DNA of 64,000 nt from Opitutaceae bacterium (GTDB lineage Bacteria > Verrucomicrobiota > Verrucomicrobiia > Opitutales > Opitutaceae): positions 62,001 through 126,000 of the forward strand of contig JAEUHC010000010.1 in NCBI GenBank assembly GCA_016794785.1, read 5' to 3'. This document shows, one piece after another, positions 55,822 through 64,000 of the stretch; position 1 is the first letter of the stretch, and every line of letters begins with the position of its first letter. The notes under the pieces are model-generated. The model saw only the letters and a list, made by a program, of their open reading frames with translations. It searched no databases and was not told where the DNA came from. The position numbers and the translations under genes were made by a program.

Positions 55822-56847
55822 ATGCGATCCCTGTTGCTCACCGCCGCCCTGCTAACCGCGACCGCCTTGGCCGCCGAGCCGAAGGCCCAGCTCCACCATC
55901 TCACCCAGCGCGCCAGCGCGATTGATCCGCGGGCGCGGGAATACCCGGCGATCGATTTCGTTTTCGCCGACAAGGCCGGCAAGGCGCAGGATCTCCAGCA
56001 CGCCGTGGTCGATACGCGCGTCGCCCCGCGCGGGCGGCTCGTGATCTGGCTCATGGGCTACAACGCCCCGCTCTTCGAGCGCCTCGGCGGCTACGGGATG
56101 CACGCCATCCAAGTCCACTATGCGAACAAGTGGTTCGGCCTCATCCCCGCCAAGGCGCGCGACGATGGCATGAGCCTGGGAAAAATGCGCATGGAGGCCA
56201 CGACCGGCGAGGATGCCTCGCCGCTGGCCGACATCGCGCCGACCGACGGCATGAAGGAGCGCGCGTTGCAGTTCGTGAAATGGCTCGCGCGTGAAAACAA
56301 AGCCGGCCGCTGGGAACAGTTCATCGCCGCCGAAGGCCTCAGCCTGCTTTGGGACAAGGTCATCATCGCAGGGTCGTCGCACGGCGCGACGTCCGCCGCG
56401 CGTTTTGCCAAGCACCAGCGGGTTGACCGTGTGGTAATGTTCTGCGGCCCGCGCGATCAGCTCGAAAGCTGGCAGGATTTTCCCTCGGCCACGCCGGCCA
56501 ACCGTTTCTTCGGATTCAGCCACGTGCTCGACAGTGGCTGGACCGGCGACCACTACTGCCGCTCGTGGCAGATGCTCGGATTGCACGCCTTCGGGCCCAT
56601 TGTGGATGTCGATGCCACGCCCGCCCCTTTCGGCCATTCGCGCCGGCTGATCACGAAGTTCGACGTGAAGGGCGACGCCAAACGCGCGCACAGTTCCGTG
56701 CAACCCGGCGCAGCCGCCGCGAAAAACGCGCGCGGCGAATTTCTTCACGAAGCGGTGTGGAAGTATCTCTTCACGCACCCCGTCGAAGCCGTGGGCGCGC
56801 CCGGGCCCCTCGATCCGGAGTGCGGGGAGAATTTGCCGAAGCCGTAG
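55822..56847 (+). CDS. Exported alpha/beta hydrolase (BPSS1187-like)
   Basis: 341 residues with signal peptide MRSLLLTAALLTATALAA. LVIWLMGYNAP lies at the oxyanion-hole position and AGSSHGATSAARFAK is the nucleophile elbow (Gly-x-Ser-x-Gly). DYPAIDF-type and HYCRSWQMLG blocks follow, with a late His in RAHSSVQPG. The pattern fits my memory of the BPSS1187 family of uncharacterised hydrolases, without certainty. Substrate unknown. 63 bp after the NERD gene in the same direction, possibly cotranscribed. Confidence 0.78.
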   Translation: MRSLLLTAALLTATALAAEPKAQLHHLTQRASAIDPRAREYPAIDFVFADKAGKAQDLQHAVVDTRVAPRGRLVIWLMGYNAPLFERLGGYGMHAIQVHYANKWFGLIPAKARDDGMSLGKMRMEATTGEDASPLADIAPTDGMKERALQFVKWLARENKAGRWEQFIAAEGLSLLWDKVIIAGSSHGATSAARFAKHQRVDRVVMFCGPRDQLESWQDFPSATPANRFFGFSHVLDSGWTGDHYCRSWQMLGLHAFGPIVDVDATPAPFGHSRRLITKFDVKGDAKRAHSSVQPGAAAAKNARGEFLHEAVWKYLFTHPVEAVGAPGPLDPECGENLPKP

Positions 56848-56912
56848 GGCTCGCCGCTTGGCCAGACGTCGAGCCTGACCAAGGTCATGCCAACGTGCCT
56901 TCGCTTTTGACC

Positions 56913-56988
56913 TGTCATTGCGAGGAGCGGAGCGACGAAGCAATCCAGCTGGATTGCCACGGCGCGCTGCGCGCACCTCGCAATGACA
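56913..56988. repeat. TGTCATTGCGAG inverted repeat, copy 2
   Basis: TGTCATTGCGAGGAGCGGAG at the left end, CCTCGCAATGACA at the right, and inner CAATCCAG / CTGGATTG. Same consensus as 6305-6391, in inverted layout of the arms, 76 bp long. It lies in the 220-bp gap between the convergent hydrolase and transketolase genes; the rest of the gap shows nothing recognisable. Confidence 0.85.
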
Positions 56989-57067
56989 AAGGGCTAAAAG
57001 GAAGCGGACGTGTTGGTATCAGGCCGACGATCCAGAAGCCAGGGACGGTGACGGCCCCCGGAGGTGC

Positions 57068-59056
57068 TCAAAGCGACTGCGCCGCCGCGACCACGGCCTC
57101 GGCCGTGAGGCCGAGTTCCTTGAACGCGAGGGGCGCGGGCGCGCTGAGGCCGAAGCGATCGATGCCGACGACCTTGCCGTCGAGGCCGACATATTTCGAC
57201 CACAGCACGGTCACGCCCGCCTCGACCGCGACGCGCTTGCGGCACGACGCCGGCAGCACGCTCTCGCGATACTCGGCCGACTGACGCTCGAAGCGCGAGG
57301 TGCAGGGCATCGACACCACGCGCACGCCGGCGCCGAGGGTCTTGGCCGCGGCGAGCGCGAGCTGCAGCTCGCTGCCGGTGCCGATGAGGATGTGCGTGAG
57401 CGGCGCGGTTTCCTTGAGGGCGATGTAGCCGCCCTTGATCGCGCCTTCGCGGCGCGTCTGCACGGGGATGTCGTTGAGATTGGGCAGCGCCTGGCGCGTG
57501 AGCGCGAGCAGCGTCGGCCCATCCGTGCGCTCGAGCGCGGCGGCAAACGCCCCCGCCGTCTCCTCCGGATCCGCGGGGCGGATCACATCGAGGCCGGGGA
57601 TCACGCGCAGGCCGGAGATGGTCTCGACGGGCTGGTGCGTGGGGCCGTCCTCACCGACGCCGATGGAGTCGTGCGTGTAGATGTAAACGACCGGGAGCTT
57701 CGCGAGCGCGGCGAGGCGCATGGAGGGACGCGAGTAGTCGGCAAACACGAGGAACGTCGCGATGCTCGGGCGGAAGAGCCCGTCGTAGGCCACGCCGTTG
57801 GCGATCGCGGCCATGCCATGCTCGCGGATGCCGAAGCGGATGTTGCGCCCCGCACGGTTGGTCGCGTCGAAATCCTTGTCGGCGGCGATGTAGTTGAGCG
57901 TCGATCCGTAGAGATCGGCGCTGCCGCCGATCAGGAGAGGGAGCTCGGCGGCGACGGGCTGGAGCACATCGCGGCCCGCGGCACGGGTAGCGAGCTTGGC
58001 ATCGGCCGGGAAGACCGGGATCTTTTCGAGCAGCGCGGCGGCGCTCGGCGCCTTGGTGGCGGAGTCGAGCAGCGCGGATTTCTCCGGGTTGGCCTCGCGC
58101 CACGCCTTGAGGGTCTTGTGCCACTTGTTGCAGGCGCGGACGAGGCGGGCCTTGTGCGCCGCGAAGTAGGCCTTCACGTCGTCGCTCACATAGAAGTGCT
58201 GATCGGCGGGCAGGCCGAGCGAGGCGCGCGCGGTGTCGGCGAACTTCGCGCCGCCCTCGCCGTGGCCCTTGGCCGTGCCCTGCACCTCGGCGATGCCCTT
58301 GCCGATGATCGTCTTGGCGATGATGAGCTGGGGTTTCCCGCTCTTGGTCTTCTTCGCCTTGTTGAAGGCCTTCAGGACCGCGGCCATGTCGTGGCCGTCG
58401 ATGGTCTGCACTTCCCAACCGATGGACTTGAAGCGCGCGGCGGCGTTTTCGCTCTGCGTCTTCGCGGCCATCGCGTCGAGCGTCACGTCGTTGGCGTCGT
58501 AAATGAGGATGAGGTTGTCGAGCTGCTGGTGGCCGGCAAACGCCACGGCCTCCATCGCCACGCCTTCCTGCATGCAGCCGTCGCCCGCGAGGCAGACGAC
58601 ATGATAGTCGAAGATCGCGTGCTCGGCGGTGTTGAAGCGCGCCGCGGCCATCTGGCCGGCGAGCGCCATGCCGACGGCGTTGCCGATGCCCTGGCCGAGC
58701 GGGCCGGTGGTGGCCTCGACGCCGGGAGTCTCATGAAACTCGGGGTGGCCGGGCGTCGTGCTGTGCAGCACGCGGAAATTCTTCACCTGCTCGATCGGCA
58801 CATCGTAGCCGCTCAGGTGGAGCCAGCCGTAGAGAAACATCGAGCCGTGGCCCGCGGAGAGCACGAAGCGGTCGCGGTTCATCCAGCGCGGACGCTCCGG
58901 GTTGTGCGAGAGCGCGTGCCCGAAGAGCACCGCGCCGAGATCGGCGGCGCCGAGCGGCAGGCCGAGATGGCCCGACGAGCAGGCATGGACGGCGTCGATG
59001 GCAAGACCACGGGCCTGATTGGCCGCCTTGGCGAGGAGGTGAGTTTGCAGCGTCAT
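57068..59056 (-). CDS. tkt: Transketolase
   Basis: Thiamine-diphosphate enzyme that moves two-carbon units between sugar phosphates in the pentose phosphate pathway. 662 residues, full length. TPP/magnesium motif [19 protein letters not shown]...NDVTLD, substrate His residues in [10 protein letters not shown] and [14 protein letters not shown], the catalytic Glu region [14 protein letters not shown], and [18 protein letters not shown]. Start ATG at 59056 fits homologues. Monocistronic and divergent from the 164-residue membrane protein. Confidence 0.96.
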   Translation of the reverse strand: MTLQTHLLAKAANQARGLAIDAVHACSSGHLGLPLGAADLGAVLFGHALSHNPERPRWMNRDRFVLSAGHGSMFLYGWLHLSGYDVPIEQVKNFRVLHSTTPGHPEFHETPGVEATTGPLGQGIGNAVGMALAGQMAAARFNTAEHAIFDYHVVCLAGDGCMQEGVAMEAVAFAGHQQLDNLILIYDANDVTLDAMAAKTQSENAAARFKSIGWEVQTIDGHDMAAVLKAFNKAKKTKSGKPQLIIAKTIIGKGIAEVQGTAKGHGEGGAKFADTARASLGLPADQHFYVSDDVKAYFAAHKARLVRACNKWHKTLKAWREANPEKSALLDSATKAPSAAALLEKIPVFPADAKLATRAAGRDVLQPVAAELPLLIGGSADLYGSTLNYIAADKDFDATNRAGRNIRFGIREHGMAAIANGVAYDGLFRPSIATFLVFADYSRPSMRLAALAKLPVVYIYTHDSIGVGEDGPTHQPVETISGLRVIPGLDVIRPADPEETAGAFAAALERTDGPTLLALTRQALPNLNDIPVQTRREGAIKGGYIALKETAPLTHILIGTGSELQLALAAAKTLGAGVRVVSMPCTSRFERQSAEYRESVLPASCRKRVAVEAGVTVLWSKYVGLDGKVVGIDRFGLSAPAPLAFKELGLTAEAVVAAAQSL

Positions 59057-59180
59057 GAAAAAATCGCGCCAGACGTAGCGCCCCCCGCCTCGCCGGGAAA
59101 GCCCAATCTCGCGTGTGACGCAGATGGATCCGGTGCCTTGCGCAAGGACGCCGCGCCGCCCAAGGTCACTCTCAGCTGCG

Positions 59181-59675
59181 ATGGATTACCCGCTGATAGG
59201 CACGAAGACGAAGGCTGAGAACGCCGAAGCGAAAAAAGACCTGAGGGAGATGGCAATAGTCATACCCTGCTTCCTCGTCTTGTGCGGCGCTATCCTGCTG
59301 GTGATTTTACTGCTGCCAGAATCGGAGACTCAACAGAGGAGCAAAGCAGAGCGCGCGTTTGCCGAGCAGATGATGCGCGATGACAGCCGCGTGAAATCAC
59401 TTTCTGGTTGGATCTACTGGGTGGAGATCAAAAAAGTGCGGGACCACGCTTTTTTCTTCGGCCGAGGCCGCACCAAGCTGATGCACGAGCGCACGGAATC
59501 AAACGAACGCATCGACGGTAGCGTGTGGTTCAAAGTCGAGGCGGAGCAAGGCTCAGGATGGGTCATCGTGGACTACTGGTGCGATTACAAAACGGGCGAA
59601 CGCGGCCTGACCAAGATTGATCTCAGTGCGTTTTCTAGCCCCAAACGATTCGAGACCTCTGATAAACACCCATAG
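59181..59675 (+). CDS. Single-pass membrane protein of unknown function
   Basis: 164 residues: cytoplasmic charged N-terminus, one membrane helix (about 26-47, [19 protein letters not shown]), then a soluble domain with [22 protein letters not shown] and [16 protein letters not shown], likely beta-rich. No family recognised. Base composition is lower in GC than the flanking genes, hinting at later acquisition. Start at the ATG at 59181; the frame opens 22 codons earlier. Confidence 0.65.
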   Translation: MDYPLIGTKTKAENAEAKKDLREMAIVIPCFLVLCGAILLVILLLPESETQQRSKAERAFAEQMMRDDSRVKSLSGWIYWVEIKKVRDHAFFFGRGRTKLMHERTESNERIDGSVWFKVEAEQGSGWVIVDYWCDYKTGERGLTKIDLSAFSSPKRFETSDKHP

Positions 59676-59717
59676 GCCACCCACAGACGGTTGGCAGTAT
59701 TACCACCGCACCCGCCC

Positions 59718-60272
59718 TCAATTCGCCTCGGGGTCTTCCGGTTCGCCCGCGAGCAGCTTCCACTCGGCGCCTTCGCGCCCAAGCACCGTGCGCCAGAGCG
59801 TGTCGTCCTGAGCCTGGGCGAGCAGGTCGTCGGGCACGTCGGCCACGACCCAGGTCTTGTGCTTCATCTCGTTTTCCAGCTGTCCGGCCGACCAGCCGGA
59901 ATAGCCGAGGAACGCGCGGAGGTGCGTCGCCTCGTCGGCGGCGAGTTCGCGCGCCTTCTCAGGCTCGATGCCAAAGTGCAGGCGGAAGCCGTCGTCGCGC
60001 GTCTGCCACGCCGCGAGCACGAGCTGGTCGGTCTGCACGGGGCCGCCGGTGTAAATGGGCACGCTCGCGAGCGGTCCAAGGGCGAAGTCCCCGCTCAGTT
60101 CGCCGAGGCGCTTGCCCAGCGGGCGGTTGAGCACCACGCCCATCGCGCCTTCGTCGGTGTGCGCCGACATGAGGATCACGCTGCGGCGGAAGTTCGGATC
60201 CTTCATCGCCGGGTGCGCGAGCAGGAGCGTGCCCGCTAGGCTGTCCCGTTTTACTTGGCCTCGTCCTTCCAT
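59718..60272 (-). CDS. YqgE/AlgH family protein
   Basis: 184 residues. The family opening DSLAGTLLLAHPAMKDPNFRRSVILMSAHTDEGAMGVVLNRPLG is followed by VPIYTGGPVQTDQLVLAAW and the FLGYSGWSAGQLENEM block. YqgE/AlgH proteins are widespread and small; the name comes from an alginate regulator in Pseudomonas, yet the molecular role is unsettled. Start at 60272 (MEGRGQVKRDSLAG). 29 bp after the deaminase gene on the same strand, probably an operon. Confidence 0.92.
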   Translation of the reverse strand: MEGRGQVKRDSLAGTLLLAHPAMKDPNFRRSVILMSAHTDEGAMGVVLNRPLGKRLGELSGDFALGPLASVPIYTGGPVQTDQLVLAAWQTRDDGFRLHFGIEPEKARELAADEATHLRAFLGYSGWSAGQLENEMKHKTWVVADVPDDLLAQAQDDTLWRTVLGREGAEWKLLAGEPEDPEAN

Positions 60273-60301
60273 GGTAAAATAACCCGACGCACGCCGCGCG
60301 C

Positions 60302-60808
60302 TCAGAGTTTCAAGACCTGCACCCCCGCGTCCGCCAGCAGCGGCACCACGAGCGGATCGTTGTGGTAATCGAGGCGGTATTTGATCTGCGCGATGCCCGC
60401 GGCGGCCATGATTTTGGCGCAGTTGATGCACGGAAAGTGCGTCACGTAGGCGACGCAGCCCTCGACCGAGCTGCCGCGCCGCGCGGCGTCGGCCACGGCG
60501 TTCTGCTCGGCATGCACGGTCGCCTGCTCGTGGCCGTCGCGTAGCCGCGAGACATGCGGCGTGCCGGGCAAAAAGCCGTTGTAGCCCGCGGCCACGAGGC
60601 GGTTCTTCCGCTCGCCGCCGGTCACGATCACGCAGCCCACGTGCAGGCGCTCGCAGTTCGAGCGCGACGACATCAGCATCGCGGTCGCCATGAAATACTC
60701 GTCCCACGAGGGACGGTGCGGAAAGCTGGCCGCAGCCTCCGCGATCAAATCGACGGGCTGGGTCGCGGCGGCGGCGGGCGGAAAATCAGGTGACGCGGAG
60801 GCGCTCAT
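60302..60808 (-). CDS. Deoxycytidylate deaminase (ComEB-like)
   Basis: Zinc deaminase that turns dCMP into dUMP for thymidylate synthesis. 168 residues. Zinc site: His99 and catalytic Glu101 in VHAEQNAVADAA, Cys127 and Cys130 in HFPCINCAKIM. Around 30 N-terminal residues are Ala/Pro-rich and not conserved. SRSNCERLHVGCVIV and AGYNGFLPG are typical of the dCMP deaminase branch rather than of riboflavin or tRNA deaminases. Divergent from the methyltransferase gene with a 62-bp gap. Confidence 0.92.
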   Translation of the reverse strand: MSASASPDFPPAAAATQPVDLIAEAAASFPHRPSWDEYFMATAMLMSSRSNCERLHVGCVIVTGGERKNRLVAAGYNGFLPGTPHVSRLRDGHEQATVHAEQNAVADAARRGSSVEGCVAYVTHFPCINCAKIMAAAGIAQIKYRLDYHNDPLVVPLLADAGVQVLKL

Positions 60809-60870
60809 GGGAAACGGCCGCGGAATCTGGACAGCTCGGCGCGCGTGGGCAACCTTCGTTCCGCTTTTCC

Positions 60871-61515
60871 ATGCGGCGCACGATTCAGCCTGAAATCCTC
60901 GACGGTCTAGCGCCCGATCATCCCGACGCGCGGCACAGCCGCCGCGACCTGCGCCTCACCAACGCCCTCGCCGGCAGCCACCGCTGGATCGCGCGCACGC
61001 TCCCGCCCCTGCTCCGCCCCGGCGAACGCGCCCTCGAACTCGGCGCCGGCACCGGCGAACTCGGCGCGCGCCTCGCCGCCGCCGGCGTCGCAATCGACGG
61101 CCTCGACACCTGCCCACAGCCCGCCGGCTGGCCGTCGGATCGGACGTGGCATCGCGCGGATCTGCGCGCCTTCGACGGCTACGCCACCTACGCCGCGATC
61201 GTAGGAAATCTGATTTTCCACCATTTCACGGCCGGCGAACTCGCCGCGCTCGGGGAGAAAATTCGCCGTCATGCCCGGGTAATCATCGCCTGCGAACCCG
61301 CACGGGTGCGGCGCGCGCAAACGCTCTTCCGGCTGATCGCGCCGCTGTTCGGCGCCAACCACGTCACGCGCCACGATGCCCACGTGAGCATCGCCGCCGG
61401 CTTCCGCGGTGACGAACTGCCGCGCGCCCTCGGCCTTGCCGCGCCCGCGTGGGAAGTGCGTTGCTCCACCACCCTGCTCGGCCTGCATCGCATGATCGCC
61501 CTCCGCCGCGCATGA
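60871..61515 (+). CDS. SAM-dependent methyltransferase of the type III PKS cluster
   Basis: 214-residue class I methyltransferase. Motif I is ALELGAGTGELGARL near residues 54-68, the acidic end of strand 2 is IDGLDTCPQ, and IVGNLIFHHFTAGELAAL matches motif III-IV regions. Start at 60871 (MRRTIQPEILD). The stop overlaps the start of the flavoprotein gene by ATGA, and the PKS gene follows 6 bp later, so the three are translated together. Most likely methylates the polyketide product or an intermediate; inference from context. Confidence 0.88.
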   Translation: MRRTIQPEILDGLAPDHPDARHSRRDLRLTNALAGSHRWIARTLPPLLRPGERALELGAGTGELGARLAAAGVAIDGLDTCPQPAGWPSDRTWHRADLRAFDGYATYAAIVGNLIFHHFTAGELAALGEKIRRHARVIIACEPARVRRAQTLFRLIAPLFGANHVTRHDAHVSIAAGFRGDELPRALGLAAPAWEVRCSTTLLGLHRMIALRRA

Positions 61516-62534
61516 CCCCGCGCCCGATCGAGATCATCGGGGGCGGGCTCGCGGGACTGGCGCTCGGCTGCGCACTGCGCCGCGAGCACATCCCCGTCAC
61601 CCTCCACGAGGCGGGCGACTATCCGCGCCACCGCGTGTGCGGGGAATTCATCGCCGGCCTCCGCCCCGCGACCATCGCGCGCCTCGGCCTCGCGCCGGTG
61701 CTCGTAGGCGCGCTCGAGCACCGTCGCGTCGCGTGGTTTCTGCGCAGCGCTCCGCCGCACCACCACACCCTGCCCGCGCCCGCGATCGCGCTCAGTCGCT
61801 TCGCGCTCGATGCGCGGCTCGCGGCCACCTTCACGGCCCTCGGCGGCGACCTGCCGGTGCGTTCGCGCGTGACAACGGAGGAGCCGCGCGCCGGCCGGGT
61901 GTTCGCCACCGGTCGACGCCGGCAGACCGCCTCACCGTGGCTCGGCTTGAAACTCCACGCGCACGGCCTGCCGCTCGCACAAGGCCTGGAGATGCATCTT
62001 GGGGAAAACTGCTACGTCGGCCTCGCCCGCATTGAGGACGATGGCGTGAATATCTGCGGCCTCTTCCGCCGCGGTCTCGCGGCCGGCACGGGCGCGGCGC
62101 TCCTGGTGAACTGCCTGCGCGCCGCCGGCCTCGCCGCGCTCGCCGACCGGATCGCGGAAGCGCGCATCGACCCCGCCAGCGTGTGCGCGGTCGCCGGTGT
62201 CGCCTTTGACCGCCGCTCGCCACCGACCACGCGCCTTTGCCTTGGCGACACCCTGGCGATGATCCCGCCCTTCACCGGCAACGGCATGGCGATGGCCTTC
62301 CAGAGCGCCGAGCTCGCGCTCGATCCATTGCTCGCCTACGCGCGCGGCGCGATCGCCTGGCCGGACGCAGTGCGGACAGCGCAGCGGGCCCAGCGGGAAA
62401 AGTTTCGTGTGCGTCTCGCCTCGGCGGGGATGCTGCATCCGTTTCTCCTCGGCCGGCGCCGTCAGCGCTGGCTGGCCGCCTTGGGGCGCGCCCGCCTCCT
62501 GCCGATTCGCCCGCTCTTCGCCGCCCTTCACTGA
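61512..62534 (+). CDS. FAD-dependent oxidoreductase/monooxygenase-like protein
   Basis: 340 residues. N-terminal dinucleotide-binding motif IEIIGGGLAGLALGCALRRE, followed by the arginine/Cys region HRVCGEFIAGLRPATI as in geranylgeranyl-reductase-like and PHBH-fold flavoproteins, and the second FAD motif LCLGDTLAMIPPFTGNGMAMA near 250. Enzymes of this group reduce double bonds or hydroxylate aromatic rings. Next to a type III PKS it could hydroxylate a phenolic product to a quinol. Coupled on both sides (ATGA overlap upstream, 6 bp to the PKS). Confidence 0.88.
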   Translation: MTPRPIEIIGGGLAGLALGCALRREHIPVTLHEAGDYPRHRVCGEFIAGLRPATIARLGLAPVLVGALEHRRVAWFLRSAPPHHHTLPAPAIALSRFALDARLAATFTALGGDLPVRSRVTTEEPRAGRVFATGRRRQTASPWLGLKLHAHGLPLAQGLEMHLGENCYVGLARIEDDGVNICGLFRRGLAAGTGAALLVNCLRAAGLAALADRIAEARIDPASVCAVAGVAFDRRSPPTTRLCLGDTLAMIPPFTGNGMAMAFQSAELALDPLLAYARGAIAWPDAVRTAQRAQREKFRVRLASAGMLHPFLLGRRRQRWLAALGRARLLPIRPLFAALH

Positions 62535-62540
62535 TCACTC

Positions 62541-63578
62541 ATGTATCTCCAAGCCGTCGCCACCGCCGTGCCCGATGCCCGCTACACGCAGGCCGATTGC
62601 TGGGAGATCGCGCAAGGCTCGCGGGTGCGCGAACGGCTGAGCCGGCGCTCGATGCTGATCCTCCGCTCCGTGCTCCGCGGCGACCACGGCATCGCGGCGC
62701 GGCACTTTGCCGTGCCCGACATCGCCCATGTCTTCGATCTCTCCTCGGATCAGCTGAACGCCATCTTCCGCACCGAGGCCCCGCGCCTCGCGGGTCGCGC
62801 ACTCGCCACCGCCCTTGATCGCGCGGGCGTGCGCCCCGCGGAGATCGACGCGCTGCTCGTCTGCACCTGCACCGGCTATCTCTGCCCGGGCGTGACGAGC
62901 TACGTGGCCGAGCAACTCGGCCTGCGCCCCGATGCGTTCTTGCAGGACTTCGTCGGCCTCGGCTGCGGCGCGGCCATCCCCACCCTGCGCGCCGCGAGTC
63001 ATGTCCTCGCCGCGAATCCGCGCGCGACCGTCGCGTGCATCGCGGTCGAGGTGTGCTCCGCGGCCTTCTACCTCGACGACGACCCGGGCGTGATTGTGAG
63101 CGCGTGCTTGTTTGGCGACGGCGCGGCAGCCACGATCTGGAAAAGCACGCCGACGGCGACGCCGCTGCGGGCGTTTGAGTTCTCCACCACGCACCGGCCG
63201 GCCGACCGCGACAAGCTCCGCTTCGAGCAACGCGACGGCAAACTCCGCAACCTCCTCGACCGCGCCGTGCCCGAGCTGGGCGCAGCGGCCGTCGGCGATC
63301 TCTGGCGGGCACGCGGGCCGCGGCCCGTGGCGCGCGTGGTGTCGCACGGGGGCGGGCGCGATGTGCTCGACGCGCTGGATCCGGTGGTCGCGCCGCATTC
63401 GCTCGCCGCGAGCCGGCACGTGCTGCGCGAGCGCGGCAACATGAGCAGCCCCTCCGTGCTTTTCGCTCTCGAGGAGACGTTGCGCGAGGCGGCCCCCGGG
63501 CCGGGCGGCGATTTTTGGCTCGTGAGTTTCGGCGCGGGCTTTAGCGCACACTCGTGCCGAATCGGAACCGAACCATGA
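62541..63578 (+). CDS. Type III polyketide synthase (chalcone/alkylresorcinol synthase-like)
   Basis: Homodimeric condensing enzyme that extends an acyl-CoA with malonyl-CoA units. 345 residues, usual for the family. The catalytic triad is visible: Cys142 in DFVGLGCGAAIPTL, His269 in VVSHGGGRDVL, Asn300 in RGNMSSPSVLFAL. Other family blocks are VCTCTGYLCPG and LFGDGAAATIW, and a final GFGxGF-like FGAGFSAHS. Context (methyltransferase and flavoprotein upstream) resembles the srs phenolic-lipid set of Streptomyces (PKS, methyltransferase, flavoprotein hydroxylase). Product is unknown; alkylresorcinol/alkylpyrone type lipids are the best guess. Stop overlaps the next ATG. Confidence 0.92.
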   Translation: MYLQAVATAVPDARYTQADCWEIAQGSRVRERLSRRSMLILRSVLRGDHGIAARHFAVPDIAHVFDLSSDQLNAIFRTEAPRLAGRALATALDRAGVRPAEIDALLVCTCTGYLCPGVTSYVAEQLGLRPDAFLQDFVGLGCGAAIPTLRAASHVLAANPRATVACIAVEVCSAAFYLDDDPGVIVSACLFGDGAAATIWKSTPTATPLRAFEFSTTHRPADRDKLRFEQRDGKLRNLLDRAVPELGAAAVGDLWRARGPRPVARVVSHGGGRDVLDALDPVVAPHSLAASRHVLRERGNMSSPSVLFALEETLREAAPGPGGDFWLVSFGAGFSAHSCRIGTEP

Positions 63579-64000
63579 CCCAGCTCACCGACCTCGTCTC
63601 CTACTGCGATCGCCGCACGCGGCTCGCGGCGTTCAAGGACGCGCCCGGCGCCTTCAACGGCCTGCAGGTCGCCAACGACGGCCGCGTGACCAAGATCGGC
63701 GCGGCGGTCGACGCCGGGCTCGTGCCGTTTCAAAAGGCCGTGGCCGCGGGCGTCGATTTCCTGATCGTGCACCACGGGATGTATTGGGACATGCCCCGCC
63801 CGCTCACCGGAGCCGCCTACGACCGCGTCGCCACGCTCGTGCGCGGCAACTGCGCGCTCTACTCGAATCACCTCCCTCTCGACGGCCACCCGGAGATCGG
63901 CAACAACGCGCTGCTCGCCAGACAACTCGGCCTGAGACCTTCAAAGCCCTTTCTCGTCCGCGACGGCGAAGCAATCGGCTGCATCGCGAAGTCCGCGCTC
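63575..64000 (+). CDS. Nif3-like dinuclear metal centre protein (3' partial)
   Basis: First 142 residues of a Nif3/YbgI family protein: MTQLTDLVSYCDRRTRL, FNGLQVANDGRVTKIGAAVDAG, then the metal motif VDFLIVHHGMYW and LYSNHLPLDGHPEIGNN. These proteins form toroidal hexamers with a two-metal site; the cellular role is debated (GTP cyclohydrolase I type 2 was suggested). The start overlaps the PKS stop by ATGA, so it is in the same transcript though probably unrelated in function. The gene continues beyond the window. Confidence 0.92.
   Translation, partial: MTQLTDLVSYCDRRTRLAAFKDAPGAFNGLQVANDGRVTKIGAAVDAGLVPFQKAVAAGVDFLIVHHGMYWDMPRPLTGAAYDRVATLVRGNCALYSNHLPLDGHPEIGNNALLARQLGLRPSKPFLVRDGEAIGCIAKSAL

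Noticed and set aside
60554..60793. Open frame opposite the dCMP deaminase
   Set aside because: Antisense shadow; the deaminase has complete zinc motifs on the minus strand.

Overview
The window is a GC-rich bacterial chromosome segment, gene-dense and almost entirely chromosomal core plus niche genes. The gene content (PVC-type c-cytochromes with PSD1/DUF1549/DUF1553 and DUF1501 partners, Tat-exported sugar isomerases, PL11 and PL22 pectin enzymes, alternating glnK/amtB genes, a large repertoire of periplasmic hydrolases) points to a member of the Verrucomicrobiota, most likely Opitutaceae. No rRNA, tRNA, CRISPR array, prophage or transposase gene is visible.

Layout. 0-20 kb: tail of an acidic-tailed protein, hemB, a sialate O-acetylesterase, a Tat-exported TIM-barrel protein, cysS, trmO, thrS, an FMN reductase, valS, glnD, a GAF histidine kinase, an ACT-domain protein, an HNH nuclease and a DEAD-box helicase. 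20-31 kb: tandem SPFH/prohibitin genes, then a pectin/carbohydrate block (PL11 rhamnogalacturonan lyase, PL22 oligogalacturonate lyase, esterase, serine hydrolase, TMTC-like TPR membrane protein), an HD-domain phosphohydrolase and a DUF2975 membrane protein. 31-39 kb: a decayed HD-gene duplicate split by a small inverted-repeat element, an AT-richer HNH-like gene, a large mono-heme cytochrome, a class C beta-lactamase-like hydrolase, an EEP-family nuclease/phosphatase and an unusual thioredoxin/heme/PDZ protein. 39-44 kb: five-gene glnK-amtB-glnK-amtB-glnK cluster; its uridylyltransferase, glnD, lies about 25 kb upstream. 44-60 kb: DUF6901-like protein, aspS, dedA, gpmI, PSD1 cytochrome plus DUF1501 pair, NERD protein, hydrolase, transketolase. 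60-64 kb: yqgE, dCMP deaminase, then a tightly coupled run of methyltransferase, flavoprotein, type III polyketide synthase and a Nif3-like gene that runs off the end.

Most unusual content: (1) four copies of a 102-bp palindromic element with 13-bp terminal inverted repeats and 8-9 bp flanking duplications, one with an exact duplication and one inserted in a decayed gene duplicate; its core resembles REP sequences, and two solo REP-like units also occur. (2) Three PII genes interleaved with two ammonium transporters. (3) A putative phenolic-lipid type gene set around a type III PKS. (4) Aminoacyl-tRNA synthetases with odd structure: ThrRS without a TGS domain and with an insertion, ValRS with an AT-richer expansion, CysRS with an AT-richer C-terminal segment. 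Coordinates of starts were chosen from family alignment from memory, signal peptides and start-codon context; family names are recognised by eye and not verified by any search.
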